From UBA1426 sp052034085 (lineage in GTDB: Bacteria; Bacillota; Clostridia; Peptostreptococcales; Anaerovoracaceae): a stretch of DNA of 22,409 nucleotides. Positions 15,707 through 22,409 of this stretch are shown piece after piece. Numbering within the stretch: position 1 is the stretch's first letter; the number at the start of each line of letters is the position of its first letter. The position numbers and the translations under genes are program-made. The stretch spans positions 1 through 22,409 of the forward strand of contig JBPOJA010000024.1 of the NCBI GenBank assembly GCA_052034085.1. The letters are read 5' to 3'. The notes under the pieces are model-generated. The model ran no database searches, was not told the DNA's origin, and was given only the letters and a program-made list of their open reading frames with translations.

Positions 15707-15917
15707 AAATTCCACCTCTTTATATTTTTATTTGATATATTAGATACAGCTTGTATGAGTATTTTAAGGGAAACAAGTTCATATTAAAACGGCAGGTTTG
15801 CCTTAACTTCATGCTTTATTTGTGACATTTTTTCAAGCTTGTTTCCCTCCCGACAAAATCTGATGCATTTTTTAACAAGAAACGGCATGTCAGATACGTG
15901 CTTTGATGAGGTAACAA
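15707..15917. promoter_or_regulatory. Divergent intergenic region with spaced inverted repeat
   Basis: AT-rich control region between two divergent genes. AGGGAAACAAG (15767-15777) is repeated in inverted orientation as CTTGTTTCCCT (15838-15848), an 11-bp match with starts about 70 bp apart, close to seven helical turns. Between them is a small GGCA/TGCC palindrome (around 15791-15802). Such paired sites could be operators for the adjacent AraC regulator, possibly with looping (inference). No unambiguous -35/-10 pair was found for either direction. Confidence 0.6.
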
Positions 15918-17777
15918 ATGCTTTTAGAAAACATCCATATGCCCGAAAATCTTCCTTTCACATTGAGCTTTTCCAATGTGGCAGAAGAAGGTTTCCACTA
16001 TCATAAAGAGATGGAAATACTTTTGATGCTGAAAGGTACTGCCAGGTGCAAGGTTCACAATGTGCTTTACGAATTGAGACAGGGCGATGTCCTGATTATT
16101 GACACACAGGATATGCACAGAATCTACGACTCTTCAGATAATGTCCTGATGCTGGACATGTATGTCGATCTCGGATATTTTGAAAACCTTTACCCCGATA
16201 TTGAATATATGATTTTTGCATGCGAAGATTACAGCAAGGCATCCTCTCTTATGCTGCAGGAGCAGCAGCGCAAACTGTCGATGCTGAAACACCATATTGC
16301 CAAAACTGCACTTTCTTATTTCAACGAAATAGAAAACCATGAACTGCAGCTGAAAAGCATAGATGATCTGATTTTCAACCTGGTCAATCAGTTTCAGGGC
16401 TTCTTCATCGAAGACTATAAATTCAAGGCTGACCAGAGCCATCCGGAGGATGTGGATCTGGCTCGCCTTTATAAAATAATTAAATATATTTATCTGAATT
16501 ACGATAAGAAAATTACCCTTGACGATCTGTCGCAAATGCTTTATCTCAGTCCTTACTACATTTCCCACCTTATTAAAAACACTTCGGGACTCAGTTTTCA
16601 GAACTTCCTGAATTACGTGCGGCTTGAATATGCGGAGAAAATGCTGGCCGAGAGCGGACTTAACCTGACTGAGATCAGTAGGGCATGCGGATTTTCATCG
16701 CTTTCCTATTTCAATAAGTGCTTCAGAACCTGGTATGATATGACCCCGTCCCAATACAGACAGCAGGTCCTGCCCAGTGAGAGAAGCTTCCACGGGGAAA
16801 TTTCATTTGATGAAGGCATGGCCTTGCTGAAAGAATATCTTTTCAACATGGGGATTCGGGGGGAGGACAAGGTTAATCCCCAATTCTCACAGCATATTTT
16901 CATCCCCGTAAGGGTTGATTTCAGAAGCGGCAAAGCTTTTGACACAACCTTTCCTTTAAACATTACCATATCCACTCAGGAAGATGTGCTTATGCTGAGC
17001 AGACAAAAAGAGAAAATTAAAGCACTTAAACCTGAAGCATTGCTGCTGGATTGCGGAAATCTTTTTGCAGGAAAGAAGGATTATGATGTCACAGGCCTGC
17101 TCAACATGCTCTTCATCTCGGGACTAAGCTTTTATACCTATAATGAAGGGAGTTGTATTGACAAATCGGGAAGAAATATCCTTGCAGACAGCGGAATCTC
17201 TTCTGTCCACAGTCTGCCTGCCATGCAATCCAGGTCACTTCTGATAGGCGATAACGAGAAAAACGGTCCGCGTGAAAACTGTTCCACTTATAATGCTTAC
17301 GATTCCATTACAAAATTGCCTAAAAAAACTATAGCGCTGTCCGGCCCGGGCAGAGCGCTTTTCACAGCGGAAGGCCTGCCTACACCTTACTACTATGTAT
17401 ATTCCATTTTCAGTGAGATAAAAGGCACTATTACAGAGCAAAGAGAACAATATATGATAGTAAAAGACGAGGATAATATTTGCATTCTCATTGCCCAGGG
17501 TGATTCAGCATCCGGACTGAAAGCACATGTCCGAATCAGCGGTTTGTCCAGCGACCTTGCGGTTTCAGAAAGAATATTTGAGCAGAAACACAGCTCACTT
17601 TCAATTATTGACTCCATGAGCAGGTCCTTTATCCTGTCTGCCACAGGTTTCTCATATGCGGAACAATTCTCTCAAGGCTCTCTTAATTTATACAGCCTTT
17701 CGGTTTCAGGCGATTTTGAAATCGATTATATTCTGGAGCCCAATTCGTTCGCTTACATAAATATCAGCCGATTATAA
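15918..17777 (+). CDS. AraC-family regulator with cupin sensor and GH39-like C-terminal tail
   Basis: 619 aa. Residues about 15-75 form a cupin (GFHYHKEMEILLMLKG, then QGDVLIIDTQDMHRI), and residues about 183-285 a two-helix-turn-helix AraC DNA-binding domain (ITLDDLSQMLYLSPYYISHLIK; the second half is ISRACGFSSLSYFNKCFR followed by MTPSQYR). The tail from 290 to the end resembles glycoside hydrolase family 39: PTPYYYVYSIFSE with REQYMIVKDEDNICILI (about 488-525) looks like the segment after the barrel in xylosidase-type proteins. I find no Asn-Glu-Pro acid/base motif and the barrel portion is short, so it is probably a ligand-binding relic, not an enzyme. ATG 15918 follows GAGG. Its target is probably the divergent oxidoreductase gene and/or itself. 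Confidence 0.88.
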   Translation: MLLENIHMPENLPFTLSFSNVAEEGFHYHKEMEILLMLKGTARCKVHNVLYELRQGDVLIIDTQDMHRIYDSSDNVLMLDMYVDLGYFENLYPDIEYMIFACEDYSKASSLMLQEQQRKLSMLKHHIAKTALSYFNEIENHELQLKSIDDLIFNLVNQFQGFFIEDYKFKADQSHPEDVDLARLYKIIKYIYLNYDKKITLDDLSQMLYLSPYYISHLIKNTSGLSFQNFLNYVRLEYAEKMLAESGLNLTEISRACGFSSLSYFNKCFRTWYDMTPSQYRQQVLPSERSFHGEISFDEGMALLKEYLFNMGIRGEDKVNPQFSQHIFIPVRVDFRSGKAFDTTFPLNITISTQEDVLMLSRQKEKIKALKPEALLLDCGNLFAGKKDYDVTGLLNMLFISGLSFYTYNEGSCIDKSGRNILADSGISSVHSLPAMQSRSLLIGDNEKNGPRENCSTYNAYDSITKLPKKTIALSGPGRALFTAEGLPTPYYYVYSIFSEIKGTITEQREQYMIVKDEDNICILIAQGDSASGLKAHVRISGLSSDLAVSERIFEQKHSSLSIIDSMSRSFILSATGFSYAEQFSQGSLNLYSLSVSGDFEIDYILEPNSFAYINISRL

Positions 17778-17810
17778 ATTGCTATTGTTTAAGATTTCTT
17801 CCCTTTTGCA

Positions 17811-17857
17811 AAACAAATTTGTATCTTCCATTTGTAAAGCAAATCTGTATCTTCCAT
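17811..17857 (+). repeat. Pair of 21-bp direct repeats, 26-bp period
   Basis: Positions 17811-17831 and 17837-17857 match at 19 of 21 bases, sharing GTATCTTCCAT exactly after an AAnCAAATnT part. A 26-bp period is 2.5 turns of helix. They sit in the 221-bp gap (17778-17998) between the AraC gene and the CARDB gene and could be operator copies; transposition or slippage are alternatives. The rest of the gap holds a small hairpin (TACTGC/GCAGTA around 17926-17945) and a possible weak -10 (TATAAG near 17913), but no clear promoter or terminator. Confidence 0.6.
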
Positions 17858-17998
17858 CATTATCTGAAAGTAGTATTATTAAATTAGTAGTAGTGCGAAT
17901 ATTTAACTAAAGCTATAAGGTTTTACTGCTTCTGGTCAGCAGTATTGAAAAATACCGAATAAATGTCGGTCATTATGAAGAAAGGAGTGAAACTGGTC

Positions 17999-19326
17999 AT
18001 GAAACACAAGCTATGTCTTTTGCTAGTTCTTTTTATGCTTATTCCGACCACCGGCTACGGTATACAAATCATGCCTCTGCCGGATCTTGCGTAAGTAAAA
18101 TCGGTCTGGACAGTGCCAATCACATTGCATTTACAGTGACCAATCAAAGCAAGAGCATTATGCCCAAAGGTTGGACGGCGATAGCAGAAGTTTATGCAAA
18201 CCAGCAGAAGCTTGGCAATATCTCCTTAAACGAACCAACTTCAACGGCTAATGGCGGACTTGATGCTGCAGGTGGAAGTGCTTACTTCCTTACTGACCTG
18301 ACTCTGTCGAAAGAGGCCAGCGTAACCATAATTGCAGATGCCACAAAAAGAGTGCCCGAAGCTGATGAGAATAACAACAGCCTGACGGTGTATCTCACCC
18401 CGAAGCCTGAACAGCCTCTGCCCGATCTGCCTGATCTGCCTGATCTTAAGGTTTCCGGTGTCACCACCGCAGCAGGAAATCGGTTGGCAATTATAATCCG
18501 GAATATTGGAAAGGGAAGCATCCCTGCTGGCGCTACTGCTGTAGCAGAGATTCATATCAACAAACAGAAGGTGGGCTCTATAGACCTTGGCAAGCCGACT
18601 GAATCTTTCTTTGGAGGTATTGTCGCAGCCGGTGGTTTCTCTTCCTACCTGACTGATTATGTAATGAAAGGAGCCGCAAAGGTTTATGTTCTCGCCGACA
18701 GCGGTTTTCAAATCGAGGAATCAGATGAGCAGAACAATGATTTCAGCGGGACAGTTACACTAAGAAAGCCATTTGAAAAAGATGTCGGAAGAGATGTGGA
18801 GGTAGCCTTAAGCTTCAACATTGGCAAACCTTCCTATAAAGTTAATGATAAACCCCTTTTGTTGGATACAGTCCCCGTCATACGGGAACGCCGGACCTTC
18901 ATGCCGGTCAGATATGTTGCAGAAGCCGTGGGTTCTAAAGTATTATGGGATGACAAGAAAGCCAAGGTTACTGTAATCAAAGGATTAAAAACCATAGAGC
19001 TGTGGATTGGCGGCAACATTGCCCGAATCAATGGTAAAACAGTATATATTGACCCTGATAATCCCAATGTCATCCCGTTTATCCAAAACGGCAGAACCTA
19101 CTTACCACTGCGCTTTGTATCTGAGGTTCTGAACGGAAAGGTTGAATGGGATCCGAAAACCTCGGGAATTCAGATTGATTTTTCCAAAGCTGCAATCGAT
19201 GATGATGTCACTTGGCGCACAACAGATTCCCATGGCAATATTGCCATAGATGATGATGTCACCTGGATGAAAGACGGACGGGCCCTTTGGTATGTTAAGC
19301 TGGTAGATCCAGATCCGCCGCATTAA
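17999..19326 (+). pseudogene. Secreted CARDB / copper-amine-oxidase-N-domain protein, frameshifted after signal peptide
   Basis: AAGGAGTG precedes ATG 17999, which opens a textbook signal peptide (MKHKLCLLLVLFMLIPTTGY...). That frame hits TAA at 18092-18094. The body continues in another frame from 18091: LPDLA in the first frame joins VSKIGLD in the second exactly where a CARDB domain should begin, so one base (a G) appears missing at 18089-18092. Restored, the protein is about 442 aa. It would have a signal peptide, two CARDB repeats of about 110 aa joined by a PLPDLPDLPDL linker, a copper-amine-oxidase-N (stalk) domain near the second half (TFMPVRYVAEAVGSKVLWD; TYLPLRFVSEVLNGKVEWD) and a short tail with two AIDDDVTW copies. 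It was probably a cell-surface or extracellular binding protein. A sequencing error or true mutation are both possible. Confidence 0.8.
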
Positions 19327-19358
19327 AAATATTATGTGTATTTGGGTTGCCATGAGAA

Positions 19359-19414
19359 AAATGCACATCCCTGCTTAATATCAAGCTATTGTAAAGTGGG
19401 ATGTGCATTTTTTT
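19359..19414 (+). terminator. Rho-independent terminator after the CARDB gene
   Basis: AATGCACATCCC (19360-19371) pairs with GGGATGTGCATT (19398-19409) around an AT-rich 26-nt loop, followed on the plus strand by an uninterrupted run of T to 19414. A-rich bases before the left arm make it potentially bidirectional, but the only upstream gene reads on the plus strand. Confidence 0.85.
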
Positions 19415-19447
19415 ACTTGACTCTACTATTAGGTTCTGCTCGTTATG

Positions 19448-19476
19448 TTTACATCTCCGGCAATATAGCATATACT
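19448..19476 (+). promoter_or_regulatory. Sigma-A-type promoter for the P1 aminopeptidase gene
   Basis: TTTACA (19448-19453), 17-bp spacer, TATACT (19471-19476). Start expected near 19483, leaving an 88-nt untranslated leader before ATG 19571. No riboswitch was recognised in that leader. Confidence 0.7.
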
Positions 19477-19570
19477 GGCAGTGGACACACCACATTATAT
19501 TTCCAAGAAGCTAATGCAATTAAATATGCAGTTAAATTTATGTACCCATTTTCAGACTGGAGGTATTATT

Positions 19571-20698
19571 ATGAGTAAGAAAAGAGCCAGAGAGCACGGA
19601 ATCATACTGCCGGGCACTCCCGGCAGGTACAATGCTATTACAGATGTTGAAGGAGTCGAAGTAGGATATTGCACCATCATAGAAGGTGAACCCGATGACT
19701 TCAAGGGTGCAGGTTCTCCTTTTGCAAGAACAGGGGTTACAGCCATCTTACCGAGAGGCCATCGGAGAAGCGCAGTCTTTGCCGGAAGATATGATTTAAA
19801 CGGGAACGGCGAAATGACAGGAACACACTGGCTTGATGACTCAGGTTTTATGCACGGGCCTTTTATGATTACCAACACTAACAGCGTTGGAATTGTGAGG
19901 GATACCACAACCAAATGGATGATAGAGAACAATTACTACTATCCTCTGATCGTTGACGGACGGCCCATAGAAGGAGTGGGATATTTCTACCCAACCGTTG
20001 CAGAAACCTGGGATGGGATTATGAATGATACCAACGGCTTTCATGTGAAGCCGGAACATGCCCTGGAAGCCCTCAACAATGCCAAAAGCGGCCCCATTGC
20101 CGAAGGCAACGTGGGTGGCGGAACGGGAATGCAGTGTCATGAGTTTAAGGGAGGAACAGGAACAGCCTCAAGAGTCCTTCCGGAAGAGGCTGGAGGCTAC
20201 ACGGTAGGTGTGCTGATTCAGGCCAACCACGGTTTCCGTCCCTATTTTCAGATTCTGGGGATTCCCATGGGGGACAAAATCAAAGGCGCTGACCCTATCC
20301 TGAATACTTATGCACCGAAACCGGGAACCGGTTCCATTATTGTCGTTATTGCCACTGATGCCCCGGTCCTGCCCTGGCAGCTGACCAAGATGTGCCGTCG
20401 CGTGCCTATGGGGATTGCAGCTCTGGGAGGCTGCTATGAAACCGGTTCAGGCGATATCTTCCTGGCATTCTCAACTGCCAATGAAAACGCCTATACTACG
20501 TCAGTGACCGATATAAAATTACTGGGCGACGATATGATGGATCCCATATACAAGGCAGTAGCAGAAGCAACGGAAGAAGCCATCCTGAATGTGCTTTTTG
20601 CGGCCGAAACCATGGAAGGCAGGGATCATAACGTGTACTACGCCATGCCCGAAGACCAGGTTATCGAAATCCTGAAAAAATACGACAAAATTCGCTGA
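19571..20698 (+). CDS. P1-family (DmpA/BapA-type) aminopeptidase
   Basis: 375 aa from ATG 19571, chosen over an upstream in-frame ATG at 19481 because GGAGG stands eight bases before it and the family begins close to this point. P1 peptidases are N-terminal-nucleophile enzymes that cleave themselves into two chains and remove N-terminal residues, including beta-amino acids and D-amino acid amides. Self-cleavage is expected at Gly254-Ser255 in KPGTGSIIVVIATDAP. NVGGGTGMQCHEFKGGTGTAS, GVLIQANHG and ETGSGDIFLAFST are the other conserved blocks. There is no signal peptide, so it is cytoplasmic. It has its own promoter and a terminator shared with ssrA. A role in freeing beta-alanine or other amino acids from peptides would fit the neighbourhood but is inference. 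Confidence 0.92.
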   Translation: MSKKRAREHGIILPGTPGRYNAITDVEGVEVGYCTIIEGEPDDFKGAGSPFARTGVTAILPRGHRRSAVFAGRYDLNGNGEMTGTHWLDDSGFMHGPFMITNTNSVGIVRDTTTKWMIENNYYYPLIVDGRPIEGVGYFYPTVAETWDGIMNDTNGFHVKPEHALEALNNAKSGPIAEGNVGGGTGMQCHEFKGGTGTASRVLPEEAGGYTVGVLIQANHGFRPYFQILGIPMGDKIKGADPILNTYAPKPGTGSIIVVIATDAPVLPWQLTKMCRRVPMGIAALGGCYETGSGDIFLAFSTANENAYTTSVTDIKLLGDDMMDPIYKAVAEATEEAILNVLFAAETMEGRDHNVYYAMPEDQVIEILKKYDKIR

Positions 20699-20749
20699 CC
20701 TGCCATTTTCGAAATTGGTGCAGAGCCCATTGAAAACAAGAGTATGAAT

Positions 20750-20777
20750 AAAAATGAGCTGTCTACAGCTCATTTTT
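20750..20777. terminator. Bidirectional terminator between the aminopeptidase gene and ssrA
   Basis: AAAAATGAGCTGT (20750-20762) is exactly repeated in inverted orientation at 20765-20777, giving a U-tract on both strands. It lies 52 bp after the aminopeptidase stop and 5 bp past the 3' end of the convergent tmRNA gene, so it can serve both. Confidence 0.9.
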
Positions 20778-20781
20778 ATTT

Positions 20782-21139
20782 TGGTGAAGGTGGTGAGAGT
20801 CGAACTCACGTCCGAAAGCACTTCCGCAGGAATTTCTCCGAGCGCATCCGGTTATTTATTGTTTCGCGTCCGCAAACGCCCACCGGCGGGCTTTCGCATC
20901 TGCTATCCCGTTGCTCCCCTGTGCTACCGGGAACTCACACAGAGTTTTCCTGCATATTTGACGTCAGATCTGCCGGCCTGCAGGTGAACCGGAGCTGACG
21001 CGCTAAGGCTTAAGCAGCCAGTGCGAAGTTTGTTTTATTGTTTGCGTTTATATTTAACGTGCCCTTTTTAACGTAGACTGAGCAAACTACGGCTCGCTTA
21101 TCCTGATTCCGCACCCCCGTCGAAACCAATTTCACCCCC
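20782..21139 (-). ncRNA. ssrA: Transfer-messenger RNA (tmRNA)
   Basis: One-piece tmRNA of about 358 nt that rescues stalled ribosomes with SmpB. The 5' end GGGGGUGAAAUUGGUUUCGACG and the 3' tRNA-like end, with T-arm GUGAG-UUCGACU-CUCAC and encoded CCA (20784-20782), are diagnostic. The ends pair as GGGGGUG/CACCUUC with two G-U pairs. The tag reading frame starts at GCA 21045-21043 and ends at TAA 21012-21010, encoding ANNKTNFALAA. A tail of ALAA is the usual proteolysis signal. The resume codon is chosen by its sequence context (AAAC before GCAAAC), as in other tmRNAs. Confidence 0.96.
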
Positions 21140-21182
21140 ATAAACTGGTGCTTACATCTTTTAAATGTATTTGCGCACATGT

Positions 21183-21191
21183 ATTATACCA
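21183..21191 (-). promoter_or_regulatory. Extended -10 promoter of ssrA
   Basis: On the minus strand TGGTATAAT (21191-21183) is an extended -10 (TGnTATAAT) with consensus hexamer. No good -35 was seen at the expected distance. The predicted start near 21176 leaves a 37-nt leader to be removed at the mature 5' end (21139). A short palindrome TTGTTGAACAA lies just upstream. Confidence 0.75.
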
Positions 21192-21262
21192 CTTGTTCAA
21201 CAAAAATACACATTACAATTTAATTTCTAGATCAAAGTGCTGTGCCCGGCCGGCATTCCTGC

Positions 21263-21291
21263 TTGCCTGAAGAGAAATCTTGCAATAAGAT
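21263..21291 (+). promoter_or_regulatory. Sigma-A-type promoter of the YkvI-family gene
   Basis: TTGCCT (21263-21268), 17-bp spacer, TAAGAT (21286-21291). Transcription would begin near 21298, about three bases before ATG 21301, implying an almost leaderless mRNA. Confidence 0.6.
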
Positions 21292-21300
21292 GTAGACACT

Positions 21301-22401
21301 ATGGGAAATAACAGAGACAAAGGCAATATAAGAAGTGTGGTTAAAACTGCAGGGGCCTTTTTTGCCTGGATAATAGGTTCGGGCTTTGCAACAGGGCAGG
21401 AAGCCTTGCGCTTCTTTTCAAGTTACGGTCTTCGCAGCTACGGGGCGGTTTTAATCGCTTTGTTTGGATTTGTTGCATTAGGATACCTTTTAATGGCAGC
21501 AGGCTTTGATAATAAAAACCAGGGTCGTTTCAACCACTTTAACTATTATTGCGGCAGAAAGGCGGGAAATATTTACACCGGGCTTGCCACAGCTACTCTC
21601 ATGTTGCTGATACCTGTTTTAATAGCCGGTGGCGGAGCAACCTTACACGAATATCATGGTGTCAATCTTGTCATAGGCTCAGCCATTATGGCAGCTGCGG
21701 TATTGTCAGCTTATCTGATAGGATTTGACAAGATGGTAAGGATTATTTCATCTTTAGGGCCGGTAATCATTGCTTTTTCACTGCTGGTTGGTTCAATTAC
21801 CCTCTTCAAAGATATGGGCAATTGGGACGAAATAAGAGATTTTGAGAGTTTTTTAACGCCATATCAGGCTTCTCCCCACTGGATACTTAGCGGCCTGCTT
21901 TATCTGGGACTTAACTTTTTCACAGGAAGCATATATTTCACTCAATTGGGTAGTGCCGCAGCTTCGAAAAAAGAAATAAAATATGGGGCTTTGTTAGGTG
22001 GCGTGATTATTGTCCTGTCAATTGCAGTTGTCAACACCGCCATCCTCCTGAATGCAAATGCAATCGTTGGCCTGGATGTGCCGGTTTTATATTTTGCAAG
22101 CAAAATATCTTATATACTGGGTTCTGTATTTGCCATCATGTTGGTATTGGGAATATTTTCATCCTGCTCAATCATGTTGTGGTCTGTCTGCAGCAGATTT
22201 ACTTTCAAGGATAAGATGCACAATAATCTTCTGGCAATAATAATTACAATCGCCGCCTATCTGGTGAGTCTCCTGTCTTTTGGCACTCTTATCGGGACAA
22301 TATATCCAATGATAGGATATGTGGGGCTGACCTTCATTTTTGCTGTTTTGTATAAAAAGGTGACAGGGGGACAGGCCTTTTGTCACATTAAAAAAATATG
22401 A
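21301..22401 (+). CDS. YkvI-family membrane transporter-like protein
   Basis: 366 aa polytopic inner-membrane protein with about ten hydrophobic segments. AFFAWIIGSGFATGQEALRF near residues 19-38 has the glycine-rich broken first helix (GSGFATGQE) that marks the YkvI family within the LeuT-like/APC superfamily of secondary carriers, probably an amino-acid or related solute carrier (substrate unknown). No Shine-Dalgarno is visible before ATG 21301, and a promoter ends only ten bases upstream. The last 13 codons and stop (22360-22401) lie inside a REP-like palindrome. Homologues would therefore be expected to end differently, near the preceding FAVLYKK. It is transcribed away from ssrA. Confidence 0.85.
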   Translation: MGNNRDKGNIRSVVKTAGAFFAWIIGSGFATGQEALRFFSSYGLRSYGAVLIALFGFVALGYLLMAAGFDNKNQGRFNHFNYYCGRKAGNIYTGLATATLMLLIPVLIAGGGATLHEYHGVNLVIGSAIMAAAVLSAYLIGFDKMVRIISSLGPVIIAFSLLVGSITLFKDMGNWDEIRDFESFLTPYQASPHWILSGLLYLGLNFFTGSIYFTQLGSAAASKKEIKYGALLGGVIIVLSIAVVNTAILLNANAIVGLDVPVLYFASKISYILGSVFAIMLVLGIFSSCSIMLWSVCSRFTFKDKMHNNLLAIIITIAAYLVSLLSFGTLIGTIYPMIGYVGLTFIFAVLYKKVTGGQAFCHIKKI

Positions 22402-22409
22402 CAAAAGGC
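22360..22409. repeat. Partial REP-like palindrome at window end
   Basis: GTGACAGGGGGACAG begins at 22360. GCCTTTTGTCA (22375-22385) is repeated in inverted orientation as TGACAAAAGGC (22399-22409), and the window stops inside the second arm. The core GGGGGACAGnCCTTTTGnCACA is shared with the palindrome at 1-46. It supplies the C-terminal codons and TGA stop of the upstream membrane-protein gene and could form that gene's terminator hairpin. Confidence 0.85.

Noticed and set aside
15707..15715. GTG 15715 as start of the saccharopine-dehydrogenase-like gene
   Set aside because: The GTG is part of AGAGGTGG, the ribosome site for ATG 15706, which gives a standard Rossmann N terminus.
18085..18100. 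Programmed -1 frameshift in the CARDB gene
   Set aside because: No slippery heptamer and no convincing downstream stimulatory structure; a simple one-base loss explains the data better.
19481..19570. N-terminal extension of the P1 aminopeptidase from ATG 19481
   Set aside because: The segment is not family-like, overlaps the predicted transcription start, and GGAGG precedes ATG 19571.
20744..20998. Small plus-strand open frames over 20744-20998
   Set aside because: They are antisense to the tmRNA, which explains the sequence fully.

Overview
The window looks like a piece of a strictly anaerobic, amino-acid/nucleobase-fermenting Firmicute (class Clostridia). The pointers are a T-box riboswitch, strong GGAGG-type ribosome binding sites, Ptb/Buk-type butyrate (acyl) kinase chemistry, ferredoxin-type reductases, an encoded-CCA tRNA-Gly(CCC), and a tmRNA whose tag ends in ALAA. 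Genus cannot be fixed from the sequence. Both ends lie inside the same family of REP-like palindromes (1-76 and 22360-22409). The window may therefore be a draft contig broken at dispersed repeats (inference).

Left part, all on the minus strand (78-15706), read in transcription order. (a) A saccharopine-dehydrogenase-like oxidoreductase (15706-14486). (b) A new promoter and a T-box leader with a UAC (Tyr) specifier (14476-14171). It precedes a FadD-like acyl-CoA synthetase and an M20 amidase/carbamoylase (beta-ureidopropionase-like). (c) A promoter at 11003-10975 and a compact run: NADH:rubredoxin-reductase-like flavoprotein, phosphate butyryltransferase, butyrate kinase, tRNA-Gly, PreT and PreA (NAD-dependent dihydropyrimidine dehydrogenase), closed by a strong hairpin at 4960-5006. 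(d) A beta-CASP metallo-beta-lactamase-fold nuclease, a PAS/AAA+ sigma-54 activator and a GabT-like class-III aminotransferase, ending in the REP array.

Right part, plus strand from 15918. There is an AraC/cupin regulator with a degenerate GH39-like tail, divergent from the saccharopine-dehydrogenase-like gene across a spaced inverted repeat. Next is a secreted CARDB/copper-amine-oxidase-N-type protein whose signal peptide is separated from the body by a one-base frameshift. A DmpA/BapA (P1) aminopeptidase with its own promoter follows. The ssrA tmRNA is on the minus strand. Last is a YkvI-family membrane transporter whose final codons and stop come from the REP repeat.

Read together, PreTA (uracil/thymine to dihydropyrimidine), a ureidopropionase-like hydrolase, an omega-amino-acid aminotransferase, acyl-CoA synthetase and Ptb/Buk would fit reductive pyrimidine (or related ureide) breakdown feeding beta-amino acids into acyl-CoA/acyl-phosphate energy conservation. 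The dihydropyrimidinase step is not in the window, so the pathway is a hypothesis. The least expected item is the tyrosine-type T-box in front of an acyl-CoA synthetase and amidase rather than a synthetase or biosynthetic gene.
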